Assembly (NCBI GenBank): GCA_026002995.1
Contig: BPGK01000001.1
Location: 1,178,001-1,242,000 of the forward strand
Direction of reading: 5' to 3'
Length of the DNA stretch: 64,000 nucleotides
Origin: Gaiellaceae bacterium
Lineage (GTDB): Bacteria > Actinomycetota > Thermoleophilia > Gaiellales > Gaiellaceae
Shown piece by piece: positions 48,958-58,866 of the stretch. Numbering within the stretch: position 1 is the stretch's first letter; each line of letters starts with the position of its first letter. The translations under genes were made by a program, and so were the position numbers. The notes below the pieces were generated by a model. The model saw nothing but the letters and a program-made list of their open reading frames with translations. It had not been told where the DNA came from and ran no database searches.

Positions 48958-50124
48958 ATGGCACGCGTCCTGCTCGGCGTCACCGGGGGGATCGCGGCCT
49001 ACAAGGCCTGCACGCTCGTTCGTCTCCTCGTTCGTGCGGGACACGAGGTCACGCCGCTCGTGACCGCCGGCGCGGAGCGATTCGTCTCCGCGGAGACGTT
49101 CCACGCGCTCGCGCGGAGAAGCCCGGAGCGGGACGCCTACCCACACCTCGAGCGGGCCGACGTGCTCGTGATCGCGCCCCTCACCGCGAACACCCTGGCG
49201 CGACTCGCGCACGGCCTCGCCGACGACGTCCTGACCGAGGCCGCCCTCGCGCACAGGGGCCCCGTCCTCGTCGCGCCCGCGATGAACCCGCGGATGTGGG
49301 AGCACCCCGCGACGCAGGCCAACGTCGCGCTCCTTCGCGCGCGGGGCGTCGAGCTCGTCGGCCCCGTCGAGGGCGAGCTCGCCGAGGGCGACGTCGGCGT
49401 GGGCAGGATGGCCGAACCGGAGGAGATCGCCGCTCGGCTCGAGGAGCTCCTCGCGGCGGGTAGACCGGAGGGCGCGCTCGCCGGGCGGACGGTGCTCGTC
49501 TCGGCCGGCGGGACGCGCGAGCCGATCGACGCCGTCCGCTTCATCGGGAATCGCTCCTCGGGTCGTATGGGCGTCGCGCTCGCGGTCGAGGCGCTCGCGC
49601 GCGGAGCCGACGTCACTCTCCTCGGCGCGAACCTCTCCGTCCCGGCGCCGTCCGGCGTTCGCCTCGTCGAGACGCCGACTGCGGCCGAGCTGGAGCGCGA
49701 GGCGCTCGCTCGCGCGGACGCCGACGTCGTCGTGATGGCTGCCGCGGTCGCCGACTACCGGCCGGTCGCTCCTTGCGAGGACAAGCGCTCGAAGGACGGG
49801 CAGCCCTGGACGCTCGAGCTCGAGCCGACGACCGACGTCCTCGCCGCCTTGGGCGCGCAGAAGCGAAAGGGCCAGGTGCTCGTCGGCTTCGCGGCGGAGC
49901 ACGGGCCCGGCGGCCTGGAGCGGGCGCGCGAGAAGGCCGTCCGCAAAGGCGCGGACCTCGTCGTCTTCAACGACGTGGCGCGCCCGGACATCGGGTTCGA
50001 CGCCGAGGAGAACGAGGTGGTGATCCTGTCGCGCTCGGGTGAGCGGGCCGTGCCGAAGGCGCGAAAGCGCGAGGTCGCGGCGGCGATCCTCGACGAGGTG
50101 GAGCGGCTACTCTCGGAGGGATGA
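48958..50124 (+). CDS. coaBC: Bifunctional phosphopantothenoylcysteine decarboxylase/synthetase (CoaBC)
   Basis: This fusion carries out two steps of coenzyme A synthesis. The N-terminal half (residues 1-175) is the FMN-dependent decarboxylase: GVTGGIAAYKA, PLTANTLAR and PAMNPRMWEHPA. The C-terminal half is the synthetase: SAGGTREPIDAVRFIGNRSSGRMG and FNDVARPDIGFDAEENEV. The 388-residue length is normal. The TGA overlaps the start of the MoxR gene (ATGA). Confidence 0.96.
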   Translation: MARVLLGVTGGIAAYKACTLVRLLVRAGHEVTPLVTAGAERFVSAETFHALARRSPERDAYPHLERADVLVIAPLTANTLARLAHGLADDVLTEAALAHRGPVLVAPAMNPRMWEHPATQANVALLRARGVELVGPVEGELAEGDVGVGRMAEPEEIAARLEELLAAGRPEGALAGRTVLVSAGGTREPIDAVRFIGNRSSGRMGVALAVEALARGADVTLLGANLSVPAPSGVRLVETPTAAELEREALARADADVVVMAAAVADYRPVAPCEDKRSKDGQPWTLELEPTTDVLAALGAQKRKGQVLVGFAAEHGPGGLERAREKAVRKGADLVVFNDVARPDIGFDAEENEVVILSRSGERAVPKARKREVAAAILDEVERLLSEG

Positions 50125-51092
50125 GGGACGGCGTGACCGCTCGCTCGGCGGTGCCGCCCGCCGCCGCGGCGGAGGTGGTCGCGCGTGTCGTCGACAACCT
50201 CGAGTCGGCCGTGCGCGCTCCCCGGGAGACGCTCGAGCTCAGCGTGCTCGTCCTCGTCGCCGAGGGGCACCTCATCGTCGAGGACTTCCCGGGCGTCGGG
50301 AAGACCGTCCTCGCGAAGTCGCTTGCTCGCTCGCTCCATCTCTCCTTCTCGCGCGTGCAGTTCACGCCGGATCTCCTCCCGACCGACGTCACGGGCGTGA
50401 ACGTGTTCAACCAGCAGACGAACGCCTTCGAGTTCCGACCCGGGCCGGTGTTCGCGAACGTCCTCTTGGCCGACGAGATCAACCGTGCGTCGCCGAAGAC
50501 GCAGTCCGCGCTCCTGGAAGCGATGCAGGAAGCCCAGGTCACGGTCGACGGGGCCACGTACGCGCTCGAGGCGCCGTTCCTCGTCGTGGCGACGCAGAAC
50601 CCGATCGAGTACGAGGGGACGTACCCGCTCCCCGAGGCGCAGCTCGACCGCTTCACCGCCCGCCTCTCCCTCGGGTACCCGCCGCTCGCCGAGGAGGCCC
50701 GGATGCTCCAGGAGCAGACGACGCAGCCTCCGCTCGACCGGCTCGAGCCCGTCGCGGGACGCGCCGACGTCCTGGCTGCGATCGAGGCTGCGAAGAGCGT
50801 CTACGTCGAGGAGAGCGTCGGCCGGTACGTCGTCGCGCTTCTCCGGCACACGCGCGCGAGCTCGCTCCTCGCCCTCGGTGCGAGCCCTCGGGCGGGGATC
50901 GCCCTCCTGCGGATGGCGAAAGCTCGCGCCGTGGCGGCGGCGCGCGACTACGTCCTGCCCGAGGACGTCCAGGCGGTCGCCGAGGCCGTTCTCGCCCACC
51001 GGCTCATCGTCGCGCCGGAGGCGCGTGCAGCCGGCGCGACCGCCGAGGAGGCGGTGCGCGAGGCGCTCGAGCAGACACCCGTCCCGGTATGA
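50121..51092 (+). CDS. MoxR-family AAA+ ATPase
   Basis: MoxR ATPases act as chaperone-like machines on partner proteins. The 323-residue protein has Walker A VEDFPGVGKTVLAKSLA near residue 55, Walker B LLADEINRASPKTQSALLEAMQE, sensor NPIEYEGTYPLPEAQLDRF and the C-terminal lid. It overlaps the DUF58 gene that follows (ATGA). This MoxR-DUF58-transglutaminase order is common, and the three proteins probably act together at the membrane. What they assemble is not known. Confidence 0.94.
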   Translation: MRDGVTARSAVPPAAAAEVVARVVDNLESAVRAPRETLELSVLVLVAEGHLIVEDFPGVGKTVLAKSLARSLHLSFSRVQFTPDLLPTDVTGVNVFNQQTNAFEFRPGPVFANVLLADEINRASPKTQSALLEAMQEAQVTVDGATYALEAPFLVVATQNPIEYEGTYPLPEAQLDRFTARLSLGYPPLAEEARMLQEQTTQPPLDRLEPVAGRADVLAAIEAAKSVYVEESVGRYVVALLRHTRASSLLALGASPRAGIALLRMAKARAVAAARDYVLPEDVQAVAEAVLAHRLIVAPEARAAGATAEEAVREALEQTPVPV

Positions 51093-52294
51093 GCAGGCTC
51101 GCGTGGGCGACGCTGCTCGGAGCGTGCGCGACGACTGCGGCCGTCGCGCTCGGATCTCGTCCGCTCGGCGTGGCCGGAGTGGGCATTCTCCTCGCCGCGC
51201 TCGTTGGACGCGCGTGGGCCGGAGCCGTGCGCGGGCCGGCGACCCTCACCGTCTCGATCACCCCGCAGCCGGCGAGCGAAGGCGATCGCATCCGCATCGA
51301 GATCGAGGCCCGCCGCTCCTCGCGCGTGCCGGTGGGCGGGGCGACAGTTCGCGGCCGCCTCGGGGGGAGCCGAGCGATCGAGTGTCCGCTCGCAGGGCAC
51401 GGGAGAACGCTCGTTGGGATCGAGGACCTCGGCCGCCTTCCGCGCGGCCGCTACCCGCTCGAGGAGACGCGGCTCGAGCTCGTCGACCACCTCGGCTTGA
51501 GCACGCAGACGGTGGCGGTGCCCGTCCGCGCTGCGATCCTCGTTCGCCCTAGGCTCGTCGAGCTGCGGGCGCTCCCCGGGGACGTCGGACGGCGGGAGCT
51601 CGACGGCCGGCGCCTCCTCCTGCGCAGGCCCGTCGGGTTCGATCTGCACTCCGTGCGCGAGTACGAGCAGGGCGAGTCGCTCCGGCGCGTGCACTGGCCG
51701 ACGACCGCCCGCCGCGGGCGACTCATGGTGAAAGACCTCCAGGACGCGCCCCGAGACGCGGTCGTCGTGCTCCTCGACTGCGATCCGGCGGGCGCCGTCG
51801 GGGAGCCGCCGCACTCGAGCTTCGACACTGCCGTGCGCGCCGCCGGCTCGCTCGTGCGGGCGATCGCCCTCCGCGGGCGGCGGGCCGTGCTCGTGACCAC
51901 GGCGAGCGATGCCAGGGCCCTCACCGTGCGCGGCCTCGGCGGTGACTTCAGCGCTGCGCTCGACGTGCTCGCGGCGGTTCGGCCCGACGCGCGGGCGGGG
52001 CTCGCCGCGGCGCTCCGCCGCGGAGAGACTGCCGCCTCCGAGGCCGCCGAGCTCGTGGTCGTGACCGCCGTTCTCTCCGGCGCCACTGTCGACGCGATCC
52101 TGCGGTCGGCGAGACGGAGTTCGGTCTCGGTCGTGTGGATCGACGCGGCGAGCTTCGCGGGCCGACCGGCGACGACGTCCCCAGGGGCGCTCAGGCTGGC
52201 GCGGGGCGGTATCACCACAGCGGTCGTGCGAGCCGGAGACGACCTCGCGGCCGCGCTCGCGCCGGGGCCCGTCCGGGAGGCCGCGCGTGCGTAG
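51089..52294 (+). CDS. DUF58 protein
   Basis: This 401-residue protein has two N-terminal membrane helices (residues 5-40), a beta-rich domain, and the DUF58 motif RPVGFDLHSVREYEQGESLRRVHWPTTARRGRLMVKDL near residue 185-222. This is followed by a von Willebrand factor A-like fold (VVVLLDCDPAGA). It is the usual partner of MoxR. ATG 51089 overlaps the MoxR stop. A longer in-frame extension begins inside coaBC and is rejected. Confidence 0.9.
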   Translation: MSRLAWATLLGACATTAAVALGSRPLGVAGVGILLAALVGRAWAGAVRGPATLTVSITPQPASEGDRIRIEIEARRSSRVPVGGATVRGRLGGSRAIECPLAGHGRTLVGIEDLGRLPRGRYPLEETRLELVDHLGLSTQTVAVPVRAAILVRPRLVELRALPGDVGRRELDGRRLLLRRPVGFDLHSVREYEQGESLRRVHWPTTARRGRLMVKDLQDAPRDAVVVLLDCDPAGAVGEPPHSSFDTAVRAAGSLVRAIALRGRRAVLVTTASDARALTVRGLGGDFSAALDVLAAVRPDARAGLAAALRRGETAASEAAELVVVTAVLSGATVDAILRSARRSSVSVVWIDAASFAGRPATTSPGALRLARGGITTAVVRAGDDLAAALAPGPVREAARA

Positions 52295-54476
52295 GACGCT
52301 CGCCGCCTCGGCTCTGCCTGCACTCGCAATCGCGATCGCCTGGCTTCGCACCGAGGAGCCGCCTGCGCTGACGAGCGCCGCGCTCGTCGCGGCGCTCGCG
52401 ACGGCCTGCGCGCTCCCGGGCTTGGGGTGGGCTCGCGCCCTCGCGCTTGCTTGCGCCTCCGCCGGCCTCGCCGCAGCCGTCGCGGGCGTGAGACCGTCGG
52501 CCGTGCTCGAGCGGGAGGACGTGCTCGAGCCCGTCGTGCGCGTGCTGAGCACCGGGATCGGCGACTTCTACGGCGTTGTCCTTCCGTTCGATCCGGGTCG
52601 ACACGAGGACATGCACGCCGTCGTGCTCCTCGCCGTGTTCGGGTTCACGGCAGCGGTGACGCAGCTCGTCGCCGCGCGACGGCCGCTCGGAGCCGCGGCG
52701 GTGACGATCGTCGCGGTCGGCTGGCCCGCGACGTTGACCGGCGCGGAGACCGTCCTGCTCGGGGCGCTCTCGCTCGCGGCCGCGCTCTCCGTCTTCGTGG
52801 CGCTCGGCGTCAGCTCGCTGCGGGGAGTCGCCGTCTCCGCGGTCGCGGGGACGCTCGTCGTCACGACGGCGGCCTCGCTCTCGGCGGCGACGACGCTCCC
52901 CGAGCGACCGACGCTCGACTGGCGAGCCTGGGACTTCCGCGGCGTCCCCGCGGCCGCGCTCGGCGTGCGCTTCGTCTGGAACGCGAACTACGACGGCATC
53001 AGCTTTCCGCCGACTCGGACGACCGTGCTCGAGATCGAGGGCCCCGAGGAGGCGCAGTACTGGCGCGTCTCGACGCTCGAGCTCTTCACCGCCGACCACT
53101 GGTTCGAGGACCACTACCCGCAGGGGATCGCGCCCGAGGACGGCGAGCTGCCGCTCGACGCGCTCATGCCGCCCGACGCGCGGGACCGCTCGCGCTGGCT
53201 CGAGCAGCGCGTGTCGGTGAAGGCGCTCGTCGACGATCGGATTGCGGCCGCGGGGACGCCGGTCGCGATCTCGACGGGCTCGCTCGGCACGGTCTTCCGG
53301 CTCACGGGAGGCGTCATTCGCGCTCGCCATGCGATTCGCGGCGGCTCCCGCTACCGAGTGTGGAGCTACGTTCCGGATCCGACGCCGAGCGAGCTCGCCG
53401 CGGCGGGCACGGCGTACCCGAGCGCGACGCGCAGGTTCCTCGAGGTCTGGGGCCAGGCGATCCAGCCCTTCGGAGCCCCGAATCGGAGCTCCGCGCTCGA
53501 GAGCCCGCTCTTCGGCGTGTCCCGCTACCTGCCGCTCCTCCGCGTCGCCGAGCGCGTGACACGGGGGGCCGAGACGCCGTATGAGGCCGTGCTCGCCCTC
53601 GAGTCGTGGTTCCGGACACGCGGAGGGTTCCGGTACGACGAGCGGCCCGTTCGGCGGACGGAGCTCCCGCCCCTCGTCGAATTCGTCACTGTCTCGAAAG
53701 CGGGGTACTGCCAGCACTACGCGGGCGCGATGGCGGTCATGCTCCGCCTCCTGGGAGTGCCTGCGCGGGTGGCCGTGGGCTTCACGAGCGGGCGACGTGT
53801 CGGCGGCGTCTGGCACGTGACCGACCACGATGCCCACGCGTGGGTCGAGGTCTGGTTCCCCGGCGTAGGCTGGGTCGCGTTCGACCCGACACCCGGACGC
53901 GGCACGCTCTCCGGCGTCTACTCCTTCGCGTCCGAGAACGCGCAGGCGGTCGCGGCGCTCGGTCGCGGCGACCTCGCCGCTGCGGAGGAGAGCGGCGGCC
54001 GCGGCGTCACTACTCGGCGGGGTGGAGGAGAGATCGCCTCGCAGCGCGACGCGCGCCCGACCCTGCCGGGAGCCCTCGCTCTCGCCCTCGTGCTCAGCCT
54101 CGCCTCCGTCGGCACCGGCAAGTGGGCCGTGCGTCGCGCCCGCTACCTCTCCCGTGAGCCGCGGGCGCTCGCGACGGCGTCCCGCCGGGAGCTCGAGGGG
54201 TTCCTCCGCGATCAAGGGGTCGCGCTCCGACCCGGAGCGACGCTCGAGGACCTCGCGGCCGCGGCTGCGCGCGAGCTCGGCGTCGACGGGGCGCCGTACG
54301 TGAAGGCCGCGGGGCGCGCGCGCTTCGGCCCGCCGGAGGGGGCGCGGTGGAGCGCGCACGCCGCCCGCCGGGAGCTGCGAGCGTTGCTCGACGAAGCGAG
54401 GCGCGCTCTCTCGCCGTGGAGCCGGCTGCGCGGCTTCGTATCGCTGCGCTCGCTCGTCGGAGGTCGGGGCACGTGA
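52287..54476 (+). CDS. Membrane-anchored transglutaminase-like protein (TgpA-like)
   Basis: This 729-residue protein has several N-terminal membrane helices (residues 5-215), an extracellular stretch, a transglutaminase core near residues 430-540, a further helix near 590-610 and a C-terminal DUF4129-like tail. The catalytic triad is visible: Cys in SKAGYCQHYAGAMAV, His in VTDHDAHAWVEVW, Asp in VAFDPTPGRG. Such proteins act outside the membrane as proteases or cross-linkers. The GTG start overlaps the DUF58 gene, and its stop overlaps the TPR gene. Confidence 0.9.
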   Translation: MRRTLAASALPALAIAIAWLRTEEPPALTSAALVAALATACALPGLGWARALALACASAGLAAAVAGVRPSAVLEREDVLEPVVRVLSTGIGDFYGVVLPFDPGRHEDMHAVVLLAVFGFTAAVTQLVAARRPLGAAAVTIVAVGWPATLTGAETVLLGALSLAAALSVFVALGVSSLRGVAVSAVAGTLVVTTAASLSAATTLPERPTLDWRAWDFRGVPAAALGVRFVWNANYDGISFPPTRTTVLEIEGPEEAQYWRVSTLELFTADHWFEDHYPQGIAPEDGELPLDALMPPDARDRSRWLEQRVSVKALVDDRIAAAGTPVAISTGSLGTVFRLTGGVIRARHAIRGGSRYRVWSYVPDPTPSELAAAGTAYPSATRRFLEVWGQAIQPFGAPNRSSALESPLFGVSRYLPLLRVAERVTRGAETPYEAVLALESWFRTRGGFRYDERPVRRTELPPLVEFVTVSKAGYCQHYAGAMAVMLRLLGVPARVAVGFTSGRRVGGVWHVTDHDAHAWVEVWFPGVGWVAFDPTPGRGTLSGVYSFASENAQAVAALGRGDLAAAEESGGRGVTTRRGGGEIASQRDARPTLPGALALALVLSLASVGTGKWAVRRARYLSREPRALATASRRELEGFLRDQGVALRPGATLEDLAAAAARELGVDGAPYVKAAGRARFGPPEGARWSAHAARRELRALLDEARRALSPWSRLRGFVSLRSLVGGRGT

Positions 54477-54853
54477 GCGAGACGTACGACCTGTTCCAAG
54501 AGGGCCTTGCCCACCTGCGCGCGGGCAGGCCCGAGGAGGCGACGAGCCCGCTCGAGCGGGCCAGGGCGCGCGAGCCGGCTTCGCGCTCGATCCGGGAGGC
54601 GCTCGGGCTCGCGTACTTCCGGACACGCCGCTGGATCGAGGCGGAAGCGGAGTTCCGGGTGCTCGCCGAGCTCGCGCCCGACGACGAGTTCGCGCACTAC
54701 GCGCTCGGCCGCGCCCTCTCGAACCAGGGACGGAGGCGCGAGGCCCAGCGACACCTGAAGCTCGCTACCGTCCTCCGCGGCACGCCCCGCGAGCTCGGCC
54801 TGGCGCTCGACGAGCCGACGGACGACGCCGGACGCGAGGAGTCGCGCCCCTAG
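54473..54853 (+). CDS. Small TPR protein
   Basis: This 126-residue protein consists of about three tetratricopeptide repeats: YDLFQEGLAHLRAGRPEEA, LGLAYFRTRRWIEAEAEFR and YALGRALSNQGRRREAQRHL. TPRs bind other proteins. Its GTG overlaps the transglutaminase stop, so it should be a scaffold for the MoxR-DUF58-transglutaminase set. Its own 3' end overlaps the convergent PilB-like gene by 4 bases. Confidence 0.85.
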   Translation: MSETYDLFQEGLAHLRAGRPEEATSPLERARAREPASRSIREALGLAYFRTRRWIEAEAEFRVLAELAPDDEFAHYALGRALSNQGRRREAQRHLKLATVLRGTPRELGLALDEPTDDAGREESRP

Positions 54854-57800
54854 AACGCGCGCCCGAGCGCACGCTGGATCTCGGCGACCGTCGTCAGCCC
54901 CTCGAGGACGAGCCGGACGGCGTCGTCGGCGAGCGTGCGCTTGCCGGCGAGCCGGGCTGCCCGTTCGATCTCCGTCGCCGGCGCGTTTGCCGCGATGAGC
55001 GACCGCACCTCGTCGTTCGGCGTGAGCACCTCGTACATCCCGATCGTCCCGGCGAAGCCCGTGTGGCCGCACTCCGCGCAGCCGGCGGCTCGTGCGAGGA
55101 GCCGACGGCCGATCTCCTCGTCCGGCCGGCGCAATGCGGCCGCGTCGACCGCCGTCGCGTAGTACCCCTCGCGGCAGTGGTCGCAGAGTCGCCGGACGAG
55201 CCGCTGGGCGACCACCAGGGAGAGCGTCGAGGCGAGGAGGTCCGAATCCACGCGGTACAGCGAGAGGCGGTCGATCGCTCCCACTGCGGACTGCGCGAGG
55301 ACCGCCGTCACGACGAGGTGCCCCGTGGCGGCATCGACGGCGAGGCGCGCGGTCTCCTCGTCCGCGAGCTCCCCGACGAGGATGGCGTCGGGATCGGCGG
55401 AGAGGAGCGCGCGCAGGCCGTCCGCGTAGCCGCGGCCCGCGCTCTCGTCGACCGCGACCTGGTCCGCGCCCGGAATGACGTGCAGGATCGGGTCCTCGAT
55501 CGTCATCACCGCGCCCTCCGTCGACGCGAGCTCGTACAACGCGGCCGACAGCGTGTCCGCCCGGACGCTACTGGACGGCCCGGCGACGAGGACGAGGCCG
55601 AAGGGCTGCCGGAGGGCGCGCTCGAGCGCCTCGCGATCCGTCGGCTCCAGGGTGAGCGACTCGAGCGTCGTGGGGGTCGAGCTCGTCCGGAAGCGCACGC
55701 TCACCGTCTCGCCGTGTGGAGTCGGCAGCGCGGTGACGTGTCCTCCCGCGAGCCTACCCTCTTGCGCAGCGAGCGAGAGCTCGCGCGCGAGCTCGAAGCG
55801 AGCCTGCCCGGTGACGAGCTCGAGCTTGCGCAGGACGCCGTCGATCCGTGCACGCACGACGATGCCGTGCTCCTGCGCGGAGAAGTGGAGCGTGCTCGCG
55901 CCGAGCGAGAGCGCGCGCTCGACGAGCGGCGCGAGCGGACTGGCGTCGAGGCTCTCGGGCGCCGCTCTTCCGGAGACGGCGGCGGGGAAGAGAGAGCCCG
56001 GCTCGGCCGGCGGCGCGTCCTCGAGCTCCCACGGCGCCGCGACGTCCGCCGGTGAGTCGGGCTCGAGCTCCGCGGGCCACGCAGAGTCGGACTCGCGGGC
56101 ACCGAGCTCGCTCGCCGCGGCGTGTTCGAGCGGGTGGTCGGCGAGCTCCTGCTCGTCGAGGTCGGCCAGGGCATCCTCGCGCCAGGGGTCGGCAGCGCCG
56201 GCAGCGGGCTCCCATGCGCTCCAGCGCGGTCGCTCCACGGCGACGTCGGAGTCGTACGAGGCGGTTGCGGGTTCGTCCGCTGTCGGGGAGGCCTCCGAGA
56301 GCGCCGGCTCCTCGAACGCTGCGAGCTCGTCCTCGCCCCCCTGCTCGGGCTCTTGCACGGCGAGCGCGCGGCCGCCGTCCACCTCCGTGGCTGGCTCGTG
56401 CTCGGTCGCGTCGGGCGACGTCTCGGACCCTCGCCCGAGGCTCGGGGCGGCCTCGACGGCTGTCTCGGGCGCAGCGATCGCCGCTGCCGGGGCCGGCGCG
56501 AAGATGTTCCACTCCGGGGCGACTCCGAGCGCCTCGCCTGCGTCGGAGACGGTGTCGGGCGCGGGCTCTGCGAGCTCCGTGGTGAGCGAAAGGACAGTCT
56601 GCTCGTCCCCGACCTCGTCCTCTCCGAGTGCCTCCGGGCGATCGTCCGCCCACGACTCCGAGGCAGCGGCGGCGTGCTCCGCCTCGGTGCGCTCCGCCTC
56701 CACCTCGGGCGGCTCCGCCTCGACCTCGGTGGGCGCGGCGAGCCCCTCGTCACCCGCGAGCCAGAGGCGGAGGACCGCCGCTTGCTCGGCGGCCCGAGGG
56801 GAGTCGTCCGCAAGCGGATCGTCCGCGTCGTCTTCTGCCTCGCCGGCGAGGAGGAGGTCGGCGAGCGGATCCGCTGGCGGCGCGGGGTCGGCCGGCGTCT
56901 CGGCGACGTCGGTGTCAGAGGCGACCTCGAGCTCGGTCTGGTCGTCGGCGACCCCGTCGCGGTTGCGCCTGCGCCAGAACCAGCGGCGACTCTGTCTCGT
57001 GCGCTCCGGGCGCCCCTCGGTCTCCGTAGGCGGTGCCGCCGCGTGACCGTCCGGAAGGGCGCTCTCCTCGACGACCTCCGCCTGGGAGGGCGTGCTCCGA
57101 CGCTCCACGACCTCGTGGACGGGGGCGACCTCCGCGGCGGGGACGACGATCAGGTCCGACGCGTCGACGTGCGCGCGCTCGAGTGGGCGGGTGAGCGGGG
57201 GATCGACAGTTGCGAGGCTCGCCCACGACCTCGTCGAGTCGGACTGCTCGCGCAGGCGCTCCAGGGTAGCCTCGATGAGCTCGGGGTCGGCGACGGCGAA
57301 GGTCAGGCGCGCGCCGAGCACGGCGAGAATCTCCTCCGGAGCGAGCACCTTCGTCGGGTCGGCGACGGCGACACGGAGCGACCCGTCGGGGAGGAAGTCG
57401 AGCGGCAGGGCGCCGTAGCGAGCAGCGACGTTGGACGGGAGGAGGGCCGCAACCCTGGGGTCGACCTCGAGCGCAGCGAGGTCGAGGAACTCGAGCTCGT
57501 ACTGCTCCGCGACAACCCGCGCGACGTCGGCACGCGTGAGGGCGCCGCGCTCGACCAGGATCTCGCCCAGCCGCTTGCCCGGAGACCGCCGTTGCTCGGC
57601 GAGGGCGGCCTCGAGCTCGTCCTCGGACACGAGGCCATCCCGCATGAGCAGCGTCCCGAAGAGCGGGTACGAGCGCTCGTCGGCCCGCTCTGCGCCGCTC
57701 GTCGGCTCTTCGCTTCGCGCGTCTGTATCCGCCGCCTCGTCCTCCGGGAAGTGGAAGGACGGCGTGCCGGAGGGCCAGGCGAGTGCGAGGCCCGGTTGCT

Positions 57801-58272
57801 CGGGCTCGGCCTCGCCGCGGACGACGGCGAGGGTCTCCGCCATCGCGTCCTGCGCGACGACGACGAACCGAAGCGGGCGACCGACTGCGCGGCGGAGCTC
57901 GTCGGAGAAGAGGACAGACGCGGGGTCGGCAACCGCGAGGACGAGCGAGCCGTCGGACGCGATCTCGACCGGCAGCGCGGAGAAGCGCTCCGCGAGCTCG
58001 GAGGGGAGGAGGTCGACGACGGCGCGGTCGACCGCGGACGCCTCGAGCTCGAGGTACGGGAGCTCGTACTGCTCGGCCACGAGCTGCGCCACCTGGCCCT
58101 GCGTCATGATCCCGCGCTCGACGAGGATCTCCCCGAGTCGCCAGCCGGAGAGGCGGTGATCGGGAGAGTCGTGCTGCGCGCGGAGGATCTCCTCGAGCTC
58201 CTCCGTGGTGACGTACCCGTCACGGAGCATCAGGGAGCCGATCGCAGGCCACGGGTGCGGGGCCGCTTCCAT
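54850..58272 (-). CDS. PilB/GspE-like protein with two MshEN units, a very long acidic linker and a degenerate ATPase core
   Basis: The 1140-residue protein has two MshEN-type units (about residues 10-150 and 205-335). Each contains paired 24-residue motifs such as [10 protein letters not shown], the c-di-GMP-binding repeat of MshE. An acidic, Ala/Glu/Pro-rich linker runs from about 345 to 775. The C-terminal part has the PilB/GspE fold ([28 protein letters not shown], zinc pair CDHC and CAEC). Walker A reads GPSSSVRAD instead of GxTGSGKT, Walker B reads [10 protein letters not shown], and the His box TGHLVFSTLHTN reads [15 protein letters not shown] hydrolysis is therefore unlikely. ATG 58272 is chosen because an upstream extension would cover dtd. 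Confidence 0.88.
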   Translation of the reverse strand: MEAAPHPWPAIGSLMLRDGYVTTEELEEILRAQHDSPDHRLSGWRLGEILVERGIMTQGQVAQLVAEQYELPYLELEASAVDRAVVDLLPSELAERFSALPVEIASDGSLVLAVADPASVLFSDELRRAVGRPLRFVVVAQDAMAETLAVVRGEAEPEQPGLALAWPSGTPSFHFPEDEAADTDARSEEPTSGAERADERSYPLFGTLLMRDGLVSEDELEAALAEQRRSPGKRLGEILVERGALTRADVARVVAEQYELEFLDLAALEVDPRVAALLPSNVAARYGALPLDFLPDGSLRVAVADPTKVLAPEEILAVLGARLTFAVADPELIEATLERLREQSDSTRSWASLATVDPPLTRPLERAHVDASDLIVVPAAEVAPVHEVVERRSTPSQAEVVEESALPDGHAAAPPTETEGRPERTRQSRRWFWRRRNRDGVADDQTELEVASDTDVAETPADPAPPADPLADLLLAGEAEDDADDPLADDSPRAAEQAAVLRLWLAGDEGLAAPTEVEAEPPEVEAERTEAEHAAAASESWADDRPEALGEDEVGDEQTVLSLTTELAEPAPDTVSDAGEALGVAPEWNIFAPAPAAAIAAPETAVEAAPSLGRGSETSPDATEHEPATEVDGGRALAVQEPEQGGEDELAAFEEPALSEASPTADEPATASYDSDVAVERPRWSAWEPAAGAADPWREDALADLDEQELADHPLEHAAASELGARESDSAWPAELEPDSPADVAAPWELEDAPPAEPGSLFPAAVSGRAAPESLDASPLAPLVERALSLGASTLHFSAQEHGIVVRARIDGVLRKLELVTGQARFELARELSLAAQEGRLAGGHVTALPTPHGETVSVRFRTSSTPTTLESLTLEPTDREALERALRQPFGLVLVAGPSSSVRADTLSAALYELASTEGAVMTIEDPILHVIPGADQVAVDESAGRGYADGLRALLSADPDAILVGELADEETARLAVDAATGHLVVTAVLAQSAVGAIDRLSLYRVDSDLLASTLSLVVAQRLVRRLCDHCREGYYATAVDAAALRRPDEEIGRRLLARAAGCAECGHTGFAGTIGMYEVLTPNDEVRSLIAANAPATEIERAARLAGKRTLADDAVRLVLEGLTTVAEIQRALGRAF

Positions 58273-58326
58273 GAGGAGGGTATCGGTCGAGAGGGCGCCG
58301 TCCTTGACCCTCGTCACACTCGTCGC

Positions 58327-58764
58327 ATGCGAGCGGTGCTCCAGCGTGTGCGCGAGGCCTCTGTCGAGGTCGCCGGAGAGCGGGTCTCCGGGTGCGGGGC
58401 CGGCCTCCTCGTCCTGCTCGGGGTGGCCGTCGGCGACACGTCGGACATCGCGAGACGCCTCGCGCGGAAGACCGCCGAGTTGCGCGTCTTCGAGGACGAG
58501 CGCGGCCGGTTCGACCGCTCGCTCCGCGACGTGGGCGGAGAGGCGCTCGTCGTCAGCCAGTTCACGCTGCTCGCGGACGTCACGAAGGGTCGTCGACCGG
58601 GCTTCGCCGACGCGGCGCCGCCGGAGGTCGCGGAGCCGCTCTACGAGGAGTTCTGCCGAGCTCTTTCGGAGCATGGGATCCGCGTCGCGCAGGGCGTCTT
58701 CGGAGCCCGCATGCAGGTGTCGCTCGTCAACGACGGCCCTGTGACGATCGTGCTCGACCTCTGA
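58327..58764 (+). CDS. dtd: D-aminoacyl-tRNA deacylase
   Basis: DTD removes D-amino acids from mischarged tRNA. The 145-residue protein starts [15 protein letters not shown] and carries the substrate-binding SQFTLLAD near residue 80 and the C-terminal [10 protein letters not shown]. The length is normal for bacterial DTD. CACACT lies 6 bases before the ATG as a weak -10. The gene is divergent from the PilB-like gene and precedes the rimP leader. Confidence 0.96.
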   Translation: MRAVLQRVREASVEVAGERVSGCGAGLLVLLGVAVGDTSDIARRLARKTAELRVFEDERGRFDRSLRDVGGEALVVSQFTLLADVTKGRRPGFADAAPPEVAEPLYEEFCRALSEHGIRVAQGVFGARMQVSLVNDGPVTIVLDL

Positions 58765-58794
58765 GCGGCAGCCACGAGAGCGCTCAGGGGGTGC

Positions 58795-58856
58795 TATCCT
58801 GGGGGCACGACATTTCACCGGTTTGGAGAAATGGGCGCGCGGCGCCCATTCTTTTT
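58795..58856 (+). promoter_or_regulatory. rimP operon promoter and hairpin leader (attenuator candidate)
   Basis: TATCCT (58795-58800) is a -10. The leader then offers hairpin 1 (CATTTC 58811-58816 with GAAATG 58828-58833) and hairpin 2 (ATGGGCGC 58831-58838 with GCGCCCAT 58842-58849), followed by TTCTTTTT (58849-58856). Hairpin 2 with its T-run looks like an intrinsic terminator 10 bases before the rimP ATG. The two hairpins share 58831-58833 and exclude each other. Confidence 0.65.
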
Positions 58857-58866
58857 GGAACGAGAC

